Part shown: piece after piece, positions 40,626 to 49,442 of the stretch | Numbering within the stretch: position 1 is the first letter of the stretch | Layout: each line of letters starts with the position of its first letter | Origin: Staphylococcus equorum | GTDB taxonomy: Bacteria > Bacillota > Bacilli > Staphylococcales > Staphylococcaceae | Reading direction: 5' to 3' | NCBI RefSeq assembly: GCF_029531845.1 | Contig: NZ_JAMBPV010000009.1 | Coordinates: 38,697-102,696, forward strand | Length of the DNA stretch: 64,000 nt | Position numbers and translations under genes: made by a program | Notes under the pieces: model-generated | What the model was told of the DNA's origin: nothing | Database searches by the model: none | Seen by the model: the letters and a program-made list of their open reading frames with translations, nothing else

Positions 40626-41564
40626 CTATAAGTAACTTACTATTAGTTCGTAGTCTCCTTCAAATATTGTATCTAAGTCGTCTGAAGTTAGAATAAAGTT
40701 CTCTCCGTGATTTAAATCGTAGACTTCACCATCAATAATCACTTGTCCCTCACCTTTAAGCACTGATACAAGAACAAATTCTCTTGGTTTCATATAATTT
40801 AGTGTACCTGAAATTTGCCATTTCACAATTGTAAAAAAATCATTAGATACGAGTTGTGTACGTTTGTGATTTTCTATGATTTCAGTATCTGTAGGAATAT
40901 TTATATTTTCATTGGCAATTTCAATGACGTCTTTAGCTTTTCCTTGGTTAAGTTCGCGTTTATCACCTGAGCCATGTTCACGATCGAAATCATACACTCG
41001 ATACGTTACATCTGATGATTGCATCGTTTCATACACAAGAATACCTGCACCTATGGAATGAATTGTACCTGCAGGTATAAAATAAAACTCTCCTGGTTTA
41101 ACTTTAACTTTATTAAATAATCCGCTGTAATCTTCGTCATTTAATTTATCAATGGCCAGCTCTTTCGTCTCTGCAGAAAGTCCATAGATAATTTCCGAGC
41201 CTTCTTTAGCATCGATAATGTACCAGCACTCAGACTTTCCATATTGACCATTTTCTTTTTCATAGGCATATGCATCATCTGGATGAACATGTACTGACAA
41301 TGCTTCTTTAGCATCAACAATTTTAGCCATTAACGGGAATTCCTTACTTGGAAAATCACCAAACAATTCTCTGTGGTCATTCCAAACTTGGTCTAATGTC
41401 TGACCTTTATACGGTCCATTTAATATCTCACATTTGCCATTTGGGTGCGCTGATATCCCCCATGCTTCACCAATACAATCGCTCGGTAGATCGTATCCTA
41501 ATTCTTTTAATCTATTGCCACCCCATATTTTTTCATGGAAAATTGGTTTTAAAAATAATGGCAT
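40626..41564 (-). CDS. manA: Mannose-6-phosphate isomerase, class I
   Basis: Zinc enzyme converting mannose 6-phosphate to fructose 6-phosphate. 312 residues, the short Gram-positive form. Zinc ligands in KIVDAKEALSVHVHPDDAYA (QVHP-like) and the GTIHSIGAGILVYE segment near residue 170; N-terminal IFHEKIWGGNRL. ATG start with GGAGGTGTG. Preceded by the long non-coding stretch with the candidate small RNA. Confidence 0.95.
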   Translation of the reverse strand: MPLFLKPIFHEKIWGGNRLKELGYDLPSDCIGEAWGISAHPNGKCEILNGPYKGQTLDQVWNDHRELFGDFPSKEFPLMAKIVDAKEALSVHVHPDDAYAYEKENGQYGKSECWYIIDAKEGSEIIYGLSAETKELAIDKLNDEDYSGLFNKVKVKPGEFYFIPAGTIHSIGAGILVYETMQSSDVTYRVYDFDREHGSGDKRELNQGKAKDVIEIANENINIPTDTEIIENHKRTQLVSNDFFTIVKWQISGTLNYMKPREFVLVSVLKGEGQVIIDGEVYDLNHGENFILTSDDLDTIFEGDYELIVSYL

Positions 41565-41860
41565 TAATCACACCTCCAAATTCTTAAGTTGCTTCATTTA
41601 AGTTTTAGTCTTCCTATATAAAATACTTTAAAGAGAAATTTGTATGTATGGTTTTGTATTTTTTTATTTGAACTATAAAGATTGTATCATACAACGATGC
41701 GCGTTATAAACGACTAATTCAGCGTTCAATGACACTAAAACTACTTATTATTATATCAATTTTTTATAAAGCATAGTAGGTTATTTTGTTTCACTCAATT
41801 ACATTTCATGACATATTAACAAACACTTATACTATTGTTGTAAATTTTTCGTAAAAATAC
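41565..41860. other. manA upstream region
   Basis: AT-rich, no gene seen. It should carry the manA promoter on the minus strand, which I cannot place confidently. Confidence 0.4.
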
Positions 41861-41890
41861 TTGCCATTATATACTTAAAAATATTATAAT
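41861..41890 (+). promoter_or_regulatory. Promoter of the candidate small RNA
   Basis: TTGCCA (41861-41866), an 18-base spacer and a perfect TATAAT (41885-41890); start expected near 41897. Confidence 0.65.
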
Positions 41891-41896
41891 TACTAT

Positions 41897-42040
41897 AGAG
41901 TTACGGAAACGAACTCTACACGTTTTACATATAAGGTAATTAAAAGATTATTATGATGTACTTGAAAAAGCTGATTACTTTTTCAAAACTATAAAATTTG
42001 CGATAAAGTCCAAACTACGGAAGTTTGGACTTTTATTATT
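41897..42040 (+). ncRNA. Candidate trans-acting small RNA of about 144 nt
   Basis: Promoter, no open frame of note, and three successive perfect hairpins: AGAGTT-ACGGAAACG-AACTCT at the 5' end, TTGAAAAAG-CTGATTA-CTTTTTCAA in the middle (about 41962-41986), and AAAGTCCAAACT-ACGGA-AGTTTGGACTTT (42005-42033) followed by T-rich sequence as terminator. Both terminal loops carry ACGGA. A 12-codon frame starting ATGTACTTGAAA overlaps the middle hairpin but has no good ribosome site. I do not equate it with a named staphylococcal RNA. Confidence 0.65.
42005..42040 (+). terminator. Terminator of the candidate small RNA
   Basis: Perfect 12-bp stem with a 5-base loop (ACGGA) ending in TTTTATTATT. Confidence 0.88.
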
Positions 42041-42093
42041 GCTCAACAACCTAGAGTGGAAAAACATGTGCATTAAACTAAATAAATAATAAT

Positions 42094-42135
42094 AAAAGCA
42101 CCATTTCATTTTTTATAATTGAAATTGGTGCTTTT
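42094..42135. terminator. Terminator hairpin downstream of the GntR gene
   Basis: AAAAGCACCATTTCA/TGAAATTGGTGCTTTT arms (one mismatch), T-rich on both strands. It can end minus-strand transcripts from the GntR gene and any read-through of the small RNA. Confidence 0.75.
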
Positions 42136-42142
42136 TCAATTA

Positions 42143-42368
42143 GGCTGAAACATAAAAACATGTCTCAGCCTCAATTGTTATATTAGCAATTGCTGACTGA
42201 ATTGAAAATACGCTTTTATTAGACTTTTAAAAAACTACCTTCTATATTTACAAAGACGAATAGTTCTTATGCAAGCAATTCAGCTATTATATTTCTTTTC
42301 TAGTCATTTTGCCGGCTTGTGTTCATAGAACAAAGCTAATTAGAAAAATTCGCTTTCTATCCCACTTC
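42143..42368. repeat. Interspersed intergenic repeat, copy 2
   Basis: Second copy of the 12036 repeat: GGCTGAAACAT-AAAAAC-ATGTCTCAGCC hairpin, then TTAGCAATTGCTGACTGAATT and a diverged tail with CTAGTCATTTTGCC and TATCCCACTT matching the order seen in copy 1. Non-coding. Confidence 0.7.
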
Positions 42369-42385
42369 CAAACGCTTACCAAATA

Positions 42386-43084
42386 TTATTGTTCTTTGAA
42401 ATTAGCTAAAATTGTTTCTTTAACTTCTAATAAGTGAGATTCCATGGCTTTAACTGCATTTGTAGCATTTTGTTCTAAGATTGCATTATAAATAATTACA
42501 TGTTCTTCATGTAATTTATTCATTGTTTTTTGTTTGCTATAAATAAATATCTTCCGTGTTTCTTCCATAGAATCTTGCATTAATTCAGAAATGTTATTTA
42601 AGAGCTCAACTAGCAATGAATTTTTTGCTGCTTTTGCAATTGAAAGATGAAATTGTAAATCTGCTTTTTCACCAGATGTACCGTCCGTTACCGCTTCGCC
42701 CATTTCATCCAACGCTTTCTTTAAACTTACTAAATCTGCTTCATTGCGATGTATTGCAGCCTTTTCTACCGTAGCACTTTCTACGATTTCTCTTAACTCT
42801 AAAAGTTCTGTAATTTGACCTAACGACGTAAACTTATCACCTAATTCAAAAAAGGTTGGTTCTATTTGCTTAATAAATGTGCCATATCCTTGTTTCATTT
42901 CTATAATGCCAATTGTTCTTAGAGCATTTAATGCTTCTCTCACTGATGCAACACTTACACCATACTGTTGACCAAGTTTTTGTATAGAAGGTAGCTTGTC
43001 ACCCACTTGGTACTCCCCTGATTTAATACTTTCTAAAATAATGTCAGCCACTTGTTCATAGATTTTCGTGTTTGAAATTTTCAT
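42386..43084 (-). CDS. FadR/GntR family transcriptional regulator
   Basis: 232 residues. N-terminal winged helix with SGEYQVGDKLPSIQKLGQQYGVSVASVREALNALRTIGIIEMKQGYGTFI, then the all-helical FCD ligand-binding domain (about 85-225) with the metal/ligand residues in DLQFHLSIAKAAKN and LHEEHVIIYNAI. Likely responds to a carboxylate metabolite; the targets are unknown and no metabolic operon adjoins. ATG 43084 has GGAGG at 5 bases. Confidence 0.88.
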   Translation of the reverse strand: MKISNTKIYEQVADIILESIKSGEYQVGDKLPSIQKLGQQYGVSVASVREALNALRTIGIIEMKQGYGTFIKQIEPTFFELGDKFTSLGQITELLELREIVESATVEKAAIHRNEADLVSLKKALDEMGEAVTDGTSGEKADLQFHLSIAKAAKNSLLVELLNNISELMQDSMEETRKIFIYSKQKTMNKLHEEHVIIYNAILEQNATNAVKAMESHLLEVKETILANFKEQ

Positions 43085-43160
43085 AATTACCTCCAAACGA
43101 TATCTATTATTGTATCAAATTTTCGCTATTTATTTATATTATAAGCTATATATTTCAAAT

Positions 43161-43200
43161 AAAAAAAGAACCAATTTACACCTTTATGTAAATTGGTCTT
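43161..43200 (-). terminator. Terminator of the SDR-like gene
   Basis: GACCAATTTACAT/ATGTAAATTGGTTC-type stem of about 12 bp with T7 on the minus strand. Confidence 0.88.
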
Positions 43201-43225
43201 CTAAAATCCACTCTTTATTTGATAG

Positions 43226-43882
43226 TTATTTATTAAAATTTAATAAAGCGTCTGAAATTTCTTCATCGCCACTAACGATTTGGAACTCAGTATTTAAGTA
43301 GTCATCTGAAGTCAAAACTTCTGTTAATACAGATGCGACATCTTCACGAGGAATTGACCCTCTGCCTTCAAAATATGCACCTACTTCAATTTTATTTGTA
43401 GCTGCATCGTCTAATAAACCGCCTGGATGCACAATTGTATAACCTACATCTGCTTGTTTAAGATATTCATCAGCATAGTGCTTCGCAATTGTGTATGCTT
43501 TTAAACCGCCACTTGCTTCGAACGCCTCTCTTCGAGAATCATAAGTTGAAACCATCACATATTGTTTAACGCCATTGGCTTCACTTGCTTTAATTGATTT
43601 AATTGCACCATCTAAATCAACACTGATTGTTTTATCTGCACCTGTATTACCACCGGATCCAACAGAAAAGACAACTTTATCAAAACCTTTAACCTTTTCA
43701 GTCAATGTTTTAATATCATCCGTTTCTACATCTATTAAAGTTGCATCTATGCCTTTATCTTTTAGCGCGTCTGCTTGTTCTTGCTTTCTCATAGCAGCCG
43801 TAAAGCTTTCACCGCGCTCTTTTAATTGATTTACTAGGTGCTGACCGACGCCACCATTTGCTCCAATTACTAATATACTCAT
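43226..43882 (-). CDS. NAD(P)-binding Rossmann protein (NmrA/atypical SDR)
   Basis: 218 residues: dinucleotide loop VIGANGGVGQHLV at the N-terminus, TLIDVETDD near 53, VVFSVGSGG near 70, YMVSTYDSR near 107 and the YTIAKHYADEYL lysine region near 133. Resembles YwnB-type epimerase/reductase-like proteins. Substrate unknown. Divergent from czrA. Confidence 0.85.
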   Translation of the reverse strand: MSILVIGANGGVGQHLVNQLKERGESFTAAMRKQEQADALKDKGIDATLIDVETDDIKTLTEKVKGFDKVVFSVGSGGNTGADKTISVDLDGAIKSIKASEANGVKQYVMVSTYDSRREAFEASGGLKAYTIAKHYADEYLKQADVGYTIVHPGGLLDDAATNKIEVGAYFEGRGSIPREDVASVLTEVLTSDDYLNTEFQIVSGDEEISDALLNFNK

Positions 43883-43963
43883 AAATTATTGCCTCCTTAA
43901 AGGTAGTTACTACTTAAAAGTCTACCACTTTTGTAAGTTTTTAAAACCAAAGTGAATTATGCT

Positions 43964-43992
43964 TTGACAATAACAAGTGATCATATTAATAT
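43964..43992 (+). promoter_or_regulatory. czrAB promoter
   Basis: TTGACA (43964-43969), 17-base spacer, TAATAT (43987-43992). The CzrA operator begins at the next base. Confidence 0.8.
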
Positions 43993-44008
43993 ATGAATAA
44001 ATGTTCAT
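43993..44008. promoter_or_regulatory. CzrA operator
   Basis: ATGAATAAATGTTCAT, an inverted repeat (ATGAAtA/TgTTCAT) of the ArsR/SmtB type placed just after the -10, where bound apo-CzrA would block the promoter until zinc releases it. Confidence 0.75.
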
Positions 44009-44034
44009 GTATTAATATAAGGAGGCGTTACATA

Positions 44035-44331
44035 ATGATTGAACCCATAGATTCACAAACAATTGATAAAGTGACTGAAATTTTCAAAGCATTAAGCGAA
44101 GGCAATCGTTTACGCATTATGCACTTATTATCGCAAGGCGAAAACAGTGTTGGTCATATTGCTCACAAATTAGGCATGAGCCAATCAAATGTTTCTCACC
44201 AATTACGCGTACTGAAACAAGCTCATTTAGTGAAAGCAAATCGTGATGGTCAATCTATGATATATGCCATAGATGATACGCATGTTACTACCCTACTAAA
44301 ACAAGCGATACATCACGCAACACATCAATAA
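44035..44331 (+). CDS. czrA: Zinc-responsive ArsR-family repressor
   Basis: 98 residues. Winged helix with SQSNVSHQLRVLKQAHLV as recognition helix. The alpha-5 zinc site D-x-H-x10-H-x2-H is complete: D81, H83, H94, H97. The frame is open 14 codons upstream through the operator, but ATG 44035 has AAGGAGG at 8-9 bases. Cotranscribed with czrB, which it represses until zinc or cobalt binds. Confidence 0.95.
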   Translation: MIEPIDSQTIDKVTEIFKALSEGNRLRIMHLLSQGENSVGHIAHKLGMSQSNVSHQLRVLKQAHLVKANRDGQSMIYAIDDTHVTTLLKQAIHHATHQ

Positions 44332-44352
44332 TAAGGAAAGGTGGCGGTTGAC

Positions 44353-45324
44353 ATGTCTGAATCTGAACAACATGGACACAATCACGCGCATGGTCATGTA
44401 CACACAAATAACAAAAAAATATTACTTATTAGTTTTCTAATTATTGGAATCTTTATGATTGTAGAGATTATAGGCGGTTTTGTTTCTAATAGTTTGGCAT
44501 TACTTTCTGATGGATTGCACATGTTTAGCGATACAATCTCTTTAGGTGTGGCGCTTCTCGCATTTATTTATGCTGAAAGACACGCTAATAGTCATAAAAC
44601 GTTTGGTTATAAAAGATTTGAAATACTGGCTGCATTATTTAATGGGGTCACATTATTTGTTATAGGAATTATTATTATTGTTGAAGCTATCGGGCGTTTC
44701 TTTAATCCCCAAGATGTTCAATCAACAGAAATGTTTATAATTAGTGTTACTGGACTCATAGTTAATATTATAGTTGCTTGTTTAATGTTTAAGGGCGGAG
44801 ACACATCACATAATATTAATATGCGTGGCGCATTTCTCCATGTAATAGGAGACTTATTAGGTTCAGTAGGTGCAATAATAGCTGCTGCGCTTATCTGGAG
44901 TTTCAATCTAACAATTGCCGATCCTATTGCCAGTATCATTGTATCTGTGCTTATTATTAGAAGTAGCTGGGGCATAACAAAATCTTCACTCAATATTTTG
45001 ATGGAAGGTACGCCTAGTGACGTTAATCTGAATCAAGTCTTTTCCATGATTACGGAAGAAGAAAAAATCGAAAATATACATGATTGTCATATCTGGACAA
45101 TTTCAAACGAAATGAATGCATTAAGTTGTCATGCAGTAGTGCCAAATACTATGACTATTGAAGAAGGTGAGGTGCTCTTAAATCGATTAGAACATAAATT
45201 AGAACACCTAAATATTCAACATATGACTATACAACTAGAAACAAGTGACCATTTACATGATAACGATATTTTATGTTCTGCCATTTATTCAAAACAAGCA
45301 ACACCTCATTCACACTCACATTAA
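44353..45324 (+). CDS. czrB: Zinc/cobalt efflux cation diffusion facilitator
   Basis: 323-residue CDF antiporter in the cytoplasmic membrane. Six transmembrane segments with ligand motifs SDGLHMFSDT (segment 2) and HVIGDLLGS (segment 5), a His-rich N-terminus (HGHNHAHGHVH) and His-rich C-terminus (PHSHSH), and a cytoplasmic domain with HDCHIW. GTG 44341 is open but ATG 44353 has AAGGTGG at 8 bases. Second gene of czrAB. Confidence 0.95.
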   Translation: MSESEQHGHNHAHGHVHTNNKKILLISFLIIGIFMIVEIIGGFVSNSLALLSDGLHMFSDTISLGVALLAFIYAERHANSHKTFGYKRFEILAALFNGVTLFVIGIIIIVEAIGRFFNPQDVQSTEMFIISVTGLIVNIIVACLMFKGGDTSHNINMRGAFLHVIGDLLGSVGAIIAAALIWSFNLTIADPIASIIVSVLIIRSSWGITKSSLNILMEGTPSDVNLNQVFSMITEEEKIENIHDCHIWTISNEMNALSCHAVVPNTMTIEEGEVLLNRLEHKLEHLNIQHMTIQLETSDHLHDNDILCSAIYSKQATPHSHSH

Positions 45325-45345
45325 AATTTAATATAAAGTAATACT

Positions 45346-45387
45346 AAAAAAAGTGATTTTCCAAATATAATTGGAAAATCACTTTTT
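45346..45387. terminator. Bidirectional terminator between czrB and the phosphoesterase gene
   Basis: AAAAAAGTGATTTTCCAA/TTGGAAAATCACTTTTT, 17-bp stem, T-rich both ways. Confidence 0.92.
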
Positions 45388-45427
45388 ATTTATAAAGCCT
45401 TATACTTTTTAATAAATCGTTGATAAT

Positions 45428-46159
45428 TTAAATAAATTTATCAAAAATTAGATCTTTTGCTGGTACTTGTTTTTCACTAAAGCCTCTGATAAATTCTTCG
45501 TTATCATATGGAACTTTAACGCGTTCACATGAGAATTCATTTTCATCAATCGTTATAATGCCATAAACTGCATACGCTCCATTATTAAGTCCTACAGAAC
45601 CAGGGTTAAAATACACAGTAGATTTGTCGTCATAAAAATGCACTGTATGATTATGTCCGAAAACAATTAAATCCGCATCCTTGTCCTCAAATAATGCTTT
45701 AACATTTTCTTCACTCGGTTCAACAATAGGACTATAAGGTTGTCCATCAATAGGTGTGTTTAATTTCTCATTGGCAATTTCATAATGAATAAACAACACT
45801 TTTTTATTATGAAACGTCTTTTCAATTACGCGTGGCAATTCATCTAATTTTTCATAATAATCTTCATCTAAATGACTTTCAATCCATTGATGATGTTCAT
45901 AGAATTTATCTTTTAAGTCTTTTGGATAAGGAGTGTCATTTACGATCGACATAACCGCTTCATCATGATTACCTGCAATGATTTCCATATCATCTCTATC
46001 GAAAATTTCGTCAAGCACTTTATTTGTTTCGTGCCCTACTCCGATGTTATCGCCTAGATTAAATATTTTATTGATTCCTTCTTTTCTATCAATATCATCC
46101 AAAACGGTTTCTAATGCATCAAAATTTCCATGTACATCAGTAATAATTGCAAATTTCAT
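45428..46159 (-). CDS. Metallophosphoesterase family protein
   Basis: 243 residues of the calcineurin-like (YfcE/MJ0936-type) fold: DVHGNFDAL at the N-terminus, NLGDNIGVG near 40, AGNHDEA near 64, and the C-terminal VFGHNHTV and FNPGSVG. These supply the two-metal site. Substrate unknown; relatives act on cyclic nucleotides or phosphodiesters. ATG 46159 with GGAGATATC upstream is preferred over a 15-codon longer frame. Confidence 0.9.
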   Translation of the reverse strand: MKFAIITDVHGNFDALETVLDDIDRKEGINKIFNLGDNIGVGHETNKVLDEIFDRDDMEIIAGNHDEAVMSIVNDTPYPKDLKDKFYEHHQWIESHLDEDYYEKLDELPRVIEKTFHNKKVLFIHYEIANEKLNTPIDGQPYSPIVEPSEENVKALFEDKDADLIVFGHNHTVHFYDDKSTVYFNPGSVGLNNGAYAVYGIITIDENEFSCERVKVPYDNEEFIRGFSEKQVPAKDLIFDKFI

Positions 46160-46290
46160 GATGATATCTCCTTTCAACTTTTTCTCATTAGGATATTCTA
46201 ACATTTTATAGCCAATTTGTTACCTATTAATTTTAAAATCTTCATTTTTTTGATATCGTATTGTTATCACTAAAAAGGAGTGCTTAAAAT

Positions 46291-47385
46291 TTGTTTAAAT
46301 ATCATAAACTAGCTTTGCAAAATGCAAAACCCCAAAATGCTAAAACAATACTGTTTTCAATTGTAAGTTTTATCATATTATTCGCTTTAACAATTTTATC
46401 GTTTATACCAGTTCAACCCGCAATATATAAATTCGCAATGTCGATGGCAATGCAACAACCAATTGGTGGTTCAATATTCATATTGATACTAACAATTCTG
46501 ATTCCATTATTGCTTTTTGTGTTAATTGGTTACCCATTAATAGCTGGAACTATATACACTATAGACAAAGCATTAAATAAAGACAAGGTTAAATTAAAAG
46601 ATTTATTCTCAGTCTTTAAAAAAGGTAAATATCTTAAAAGTTTAAAATTAGCTTTATTCACTTTATTATTTATTCTAATTTTACTCGCGCTCAATTTACT
46701 CGTATCTAAAGTACTTAATTTAGGTATCATGCAATTATTCACAGCACTACAAGGTCCATTAAGTAGTTCTGATCATGCACTTGGTCTTTCACTAACTTTC
46801 CAAATTATTGCAGCAACAATTACTGTCTTTATTCAATCATTTATCTATTGGTTCTTTGCTATTGTAATTATTAACTTTACTGTAGCATTTGTTAAAGATC
46901 CTAGTATTGGTGCTTGGGCAGCCGTTAAACGAGGGTTCAAAGGCGTTAAAAATGGCAAGAAAACTTGGTTTAAATTCTATCTTGGTATATTACTATTAAA
47001 CTTAATCGTAATTATCCTTGCGAATCCTGTTAGTCAATTAATTTCAATTTCAACAGGCGGCATTTCACAAACGATCGCAATGATCTTAATTTACGTTGTA
47101 TCTATTATAGTAATTATCGTAAGATTAGCCGTTTACTATATAAATATATTAGCGATTATTCAATATTATAACCGCAATGGCGAATCTATAGATAAAGCTG
47201 AAATTAAAAAAGACAAAAAGAAATCTAAAAAACAATCAAACAACGATTCAAAAATAGAAAACAGTGTAACTAATACTACTGAAAAAACAAAATCTAATCT
47301 AAATAATCAAAGTGATAATATTCAAGATACTGCAAAAGATAAAACTTCAGATTTAAAAGATCAAATTAACAAAACAGATAAATAA
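46291..47385 (+). CDS. Polytopic membrane protein with Lys-rich C-terminal tail
   Basis: 364 residues. Six long hydrophobic segments between about 20 and 290 (ILFSIVSFIILFALTILSFI, GSIFILILTILIPLLLFVLIG, LALFTLLFILILLALNLLV and others), then a hydrophilic tail of about 70 residues rich in Lys, Asn and Ser (KKDKKKSKKQSNNDSK). TTG start with AAAGGAG at 10 bases. No family recognised; the cytoplasmic tail looks disordered and late-embryogenesis-like in its DTAKDKTSDLKDQI repeat. Confidence 0.75.
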   Translation: MFKYHKLALQNAKPQNAKTILFSIVSFIILFALTILSFIPVQPAIYKFAMSMAMQQPIGGSIFILILTILIPLLLFVLIGYPLIAGTIYTIDKALNKDKVKLKDLFSVFKKGKYLKSLKLALFTLLFILILLALNLLVSKVLNLGIMQLFTALQGPLSSSDHALGLSLTFQIIAATITVFIQSFIYWFFAIVIINFTVAFVKDPSIGAWAAVKRGFKGVKNGKKTWFKFYLGILLLNLIVIILANPVSQLISISTGGISQTIAMILIYVVSIIVIIVRLAVYYINILAIIQYYNRNGESIDKAEIKKDKKKSKKQSNNDSKIENSVTNTTEKTKSNLNNQSDNIQDTAKDKTSDLKDQINKTDK

Positions 47386-47400
47386 TATATTTCACACACG

Positions 47401-47446
47401 AATTGCCAATGTAGCATTTAAAATGACTACATTGGCAATTTTTGTA
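47401..47446 (+). terminator. Terminator of the membrane protein gene
   Basis: AATTGCCAATGTAG/CTACATTGGCAATT 14-bp stem, then TTTGTATTT. Confidence 0.9.
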
Positions 47447-47544
47447 TTTCGATATATTCATACCTCTGATTTATCCATTGAGTTTTAAAAGCCTACTGTG
47501 TACTCCCTGTCTATATCGTGTATTATAAACTTCTTAAATATATT

Positions 47545-47587
47545 AAAAAAACTGATAGATAACCTTTTTCAGGAAAACCTATCAGTT
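47545..47587 (-). terminator. Terminator of the HAD hydrolase gene
   Basis: AACTGATAG/CTATCAGTT with an inner AACCTTTTTC/AGGAAAACC pairing, then T7 on the minus strand. Confidence 0.8.
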
Positions 47588-47676
47588 CTATGTTAATTAT
47601 TTTCTAAAGTTTTATTTTATTTTTTATTATTTTAGGAACAAATTAATTTGTTATCTCTACATTCAAATTCATCTGC

Positions 47677-48534
47677 TTAGTCTTTTATGAAATGTTCTTT
47701 TAGATACGTTGCCGCACCATTTTCTTCATTTGTTAAAGATGTTACATCGTTTGCTAAAGCCTGTATTTCAGGTCTCGCATTTCTCATAGCCACAGTATAA
47801 TGTCCAAATTCAAACATCGCTCTATCATTATCACTATCACCAATTACTAAAGTTTCTTCCTGATTAATACCAAAGTGTTCAATCATTTCTTTAATGCCTG
47901 TGCCTTTATCTGTATTAAAAGCCATTGTCTCTGCATTAAAGCGTGATGAATTTGACACACTGATCTGTAATGCTGCATTATCCTCGATTAATTGATTGCG
48001 GAAATTTGTAATTTTCTCATAGTTAGGTGAGAATAAATATATTTTTGAAAATGACGTGTCAGGAATAGCATCTTCCCAGTCTACTTTGCCTTTTAGAGAT
48101 TCTCTTCTAGAAGTCCATTCACTTTCTCCTACTTTACCTGGAGGAGTTGCTGACTCAAATAATGCCTTAGCCCATGTTTCGTCTTCTTTAAGCACGACAC
48201 GGTTACTGCCAAATGGGAAGATTTCATAATATATTGCTTCTTGTTTTGCACGTTTAATCACTTCACTTACTGTATTATATGAAAGACCGTGTTTGAAAAT
48301 TATTTCCTTTTCCACTATGCCTAGCGTACCATTTGAACTTATAATGCCATCTACTTCAAAAGTTTTGGGTACTAAATAATGAATTTCATCATGTGCTCTA
48401 CCAGTTGCTAAAAACACTTTATAACCAAGGTTTCGTAACTGTTGAATCACTTCGGTTGTCTCCGTATCTACTCGGTTATCTTTATGTAAAATCGTACCAT
48501 CCATATCTAAAAATATTGCTCTAACATTATCCAT
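47677..48534 (-). CDS. Cof-type HAD-IIB sugar-phosphate phosphatase
   Basis: 285 residues. HAD motif I DMDGTILHKDN at residue 10, motif II ATGRAHDE, cap domain of the Cof (C2B) type and motif III/IV VIGDSDNDRAMFEF near 230. Cytosolic phosphatase of broad specificity; the physiological substrate is unknown. Single gene. Confidence 0.9.
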   Translation of the reverse strand: MDNVRAIFLDMDGTILHKDNRVDTETTEVIQQLRNLGYKVFLATGRAHDEIHYLVPKTFEVDGIISSNGTLGIVEKEIIFKHGLSYNTVSEVIKRAKQEAIYYEIFPFGSNRVVLKEDETWAKALFESATPPGKVGESEWTSRRESLKGKVDWEDAIPDTSFSKIYLFSPNYEKITNFRNQLIEDNAALQISVSNSSRFNAETMAFNTDKGTGIKEMIEHFGINQEETLVIGDSDNDRAMFEFGHYTVAMRNARPEIQALANDVTSLTNEENGAATYLKEHFIKD

Positions 48535-48601
48535 TAAAATAATCCTCCATCACATGTTATCATATTAAATTATGGCATTATATTTACGTTTCCGCAACGC
48601 G

Positions 48602-49384
48602 TTATCGGTTTAAAAATAGTGAATAGCGCTGATTTTGATAAACCACACTTACATCTCTATTGAAAAAATTATTTAAAGTTTCACTGTTTAATACAGATTG
48701 TATTTCTCCCTGTTTATAACATGTACCATCTTTTAACAAAAAGCCACGTTGAATATTTCGTGTAATTTCTTCAACGAAATGCGTGACATAAATCACCGCA
48801 AGTTTTGGATTTTGTTTATATAATTTATCGAGTGCACTAAGCAAATCTTCACGTGCTATAAAGTCTAACCCTGATGCTGGTTCATCTAATATAAGCAATT
48901 TAGGGTCGCCCATTAATGCTCGAGCAATCAATACCTTTTGTCTTTCTCCGGTTGATAAATAGCCATAATATTGATTTTCAAATTGACGCATACCCATTTG
49001 TTCTAAATATTGTTTAGCCATTTCAATATGAGGCGATTTCACTTCTTTATAAACGCCTATCGATTTGAAAATACCACTGATAACCACATCTAATACAATT
49101 TCGCCATCTTGAAATCGATTCATTAAACTACTTGAAACAAATCCTATTTGATTACGTACATTATCTGCAGAATAGCCCTTTTTTCCTGGTTGCATACCAA
49201 ACAATGTTAACGTCCCCGATGTATGTGGTTCATAAGCATTTAAGATGTTCAATAATGTTGTTTTACCTGCACCATTCAATCCGTATAACATCCATTTTTC
49301 GCCTTCGCTTATTTGCCAACTCACATTTTTAATTATTTCTTTCCCTTGTTTTCTTCTTGCTACGCCTTTCAGCTCGACAAGCAT
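48602..49384 (-). CDS. ABC transporter ATP-binding protein (ModF/YlmA-like)
   Basis: 260 residues: Walker A GLNGAGKTTLLN near 38, signature YLSTGERQKVLIARAL near 140, Walker B LLILDEPASGLDF near 163 and H-loop VTHFVEE near 198. No permease gene adjoins. This solitary arrangement and the sequence style match the YlmA/ModF-like group. ATG 49384 (MLVELKGVARRK) has AGGTGA upstream and is preferred over the frame open six codons earlier. Confidence 0.85.
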   Translation of the reverse strand: MLVELKGVARRKQGKEIIKNVSWQISEGEKWMLYGLNGAGKTTLLNILNAYEPHTSGTLTLFGMQPGKKGYSADNVRNQIGFVSSSLMNRFQDGEIVLDVVISGIFKSIGVYKEVKSPHIEMAKQYLEQMGMRQFENQYYGYLSTGERQKVLIARALMGDPKLLILDEPASGLDFIAREDLLSALDKLYKQNPKLAVIYVTHFVEEITRNIQRGFLLKDGTCYKQGEIQSVLNSETLNNFFNRDVSVVYQNQRYSLFLNR

Positions 49385-49442
49385 AAAATCACCTCTATTC
49401 AATACACTTTAACTGATTTTTACATTTCTTTCGCAAATCATT

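Noticed and set aside
41897..42040. Naming the small RNA RsaI/RsaOG on length alone
   Set aside because: Length is similar but I recall a different genomic location and cannot align the sequences.
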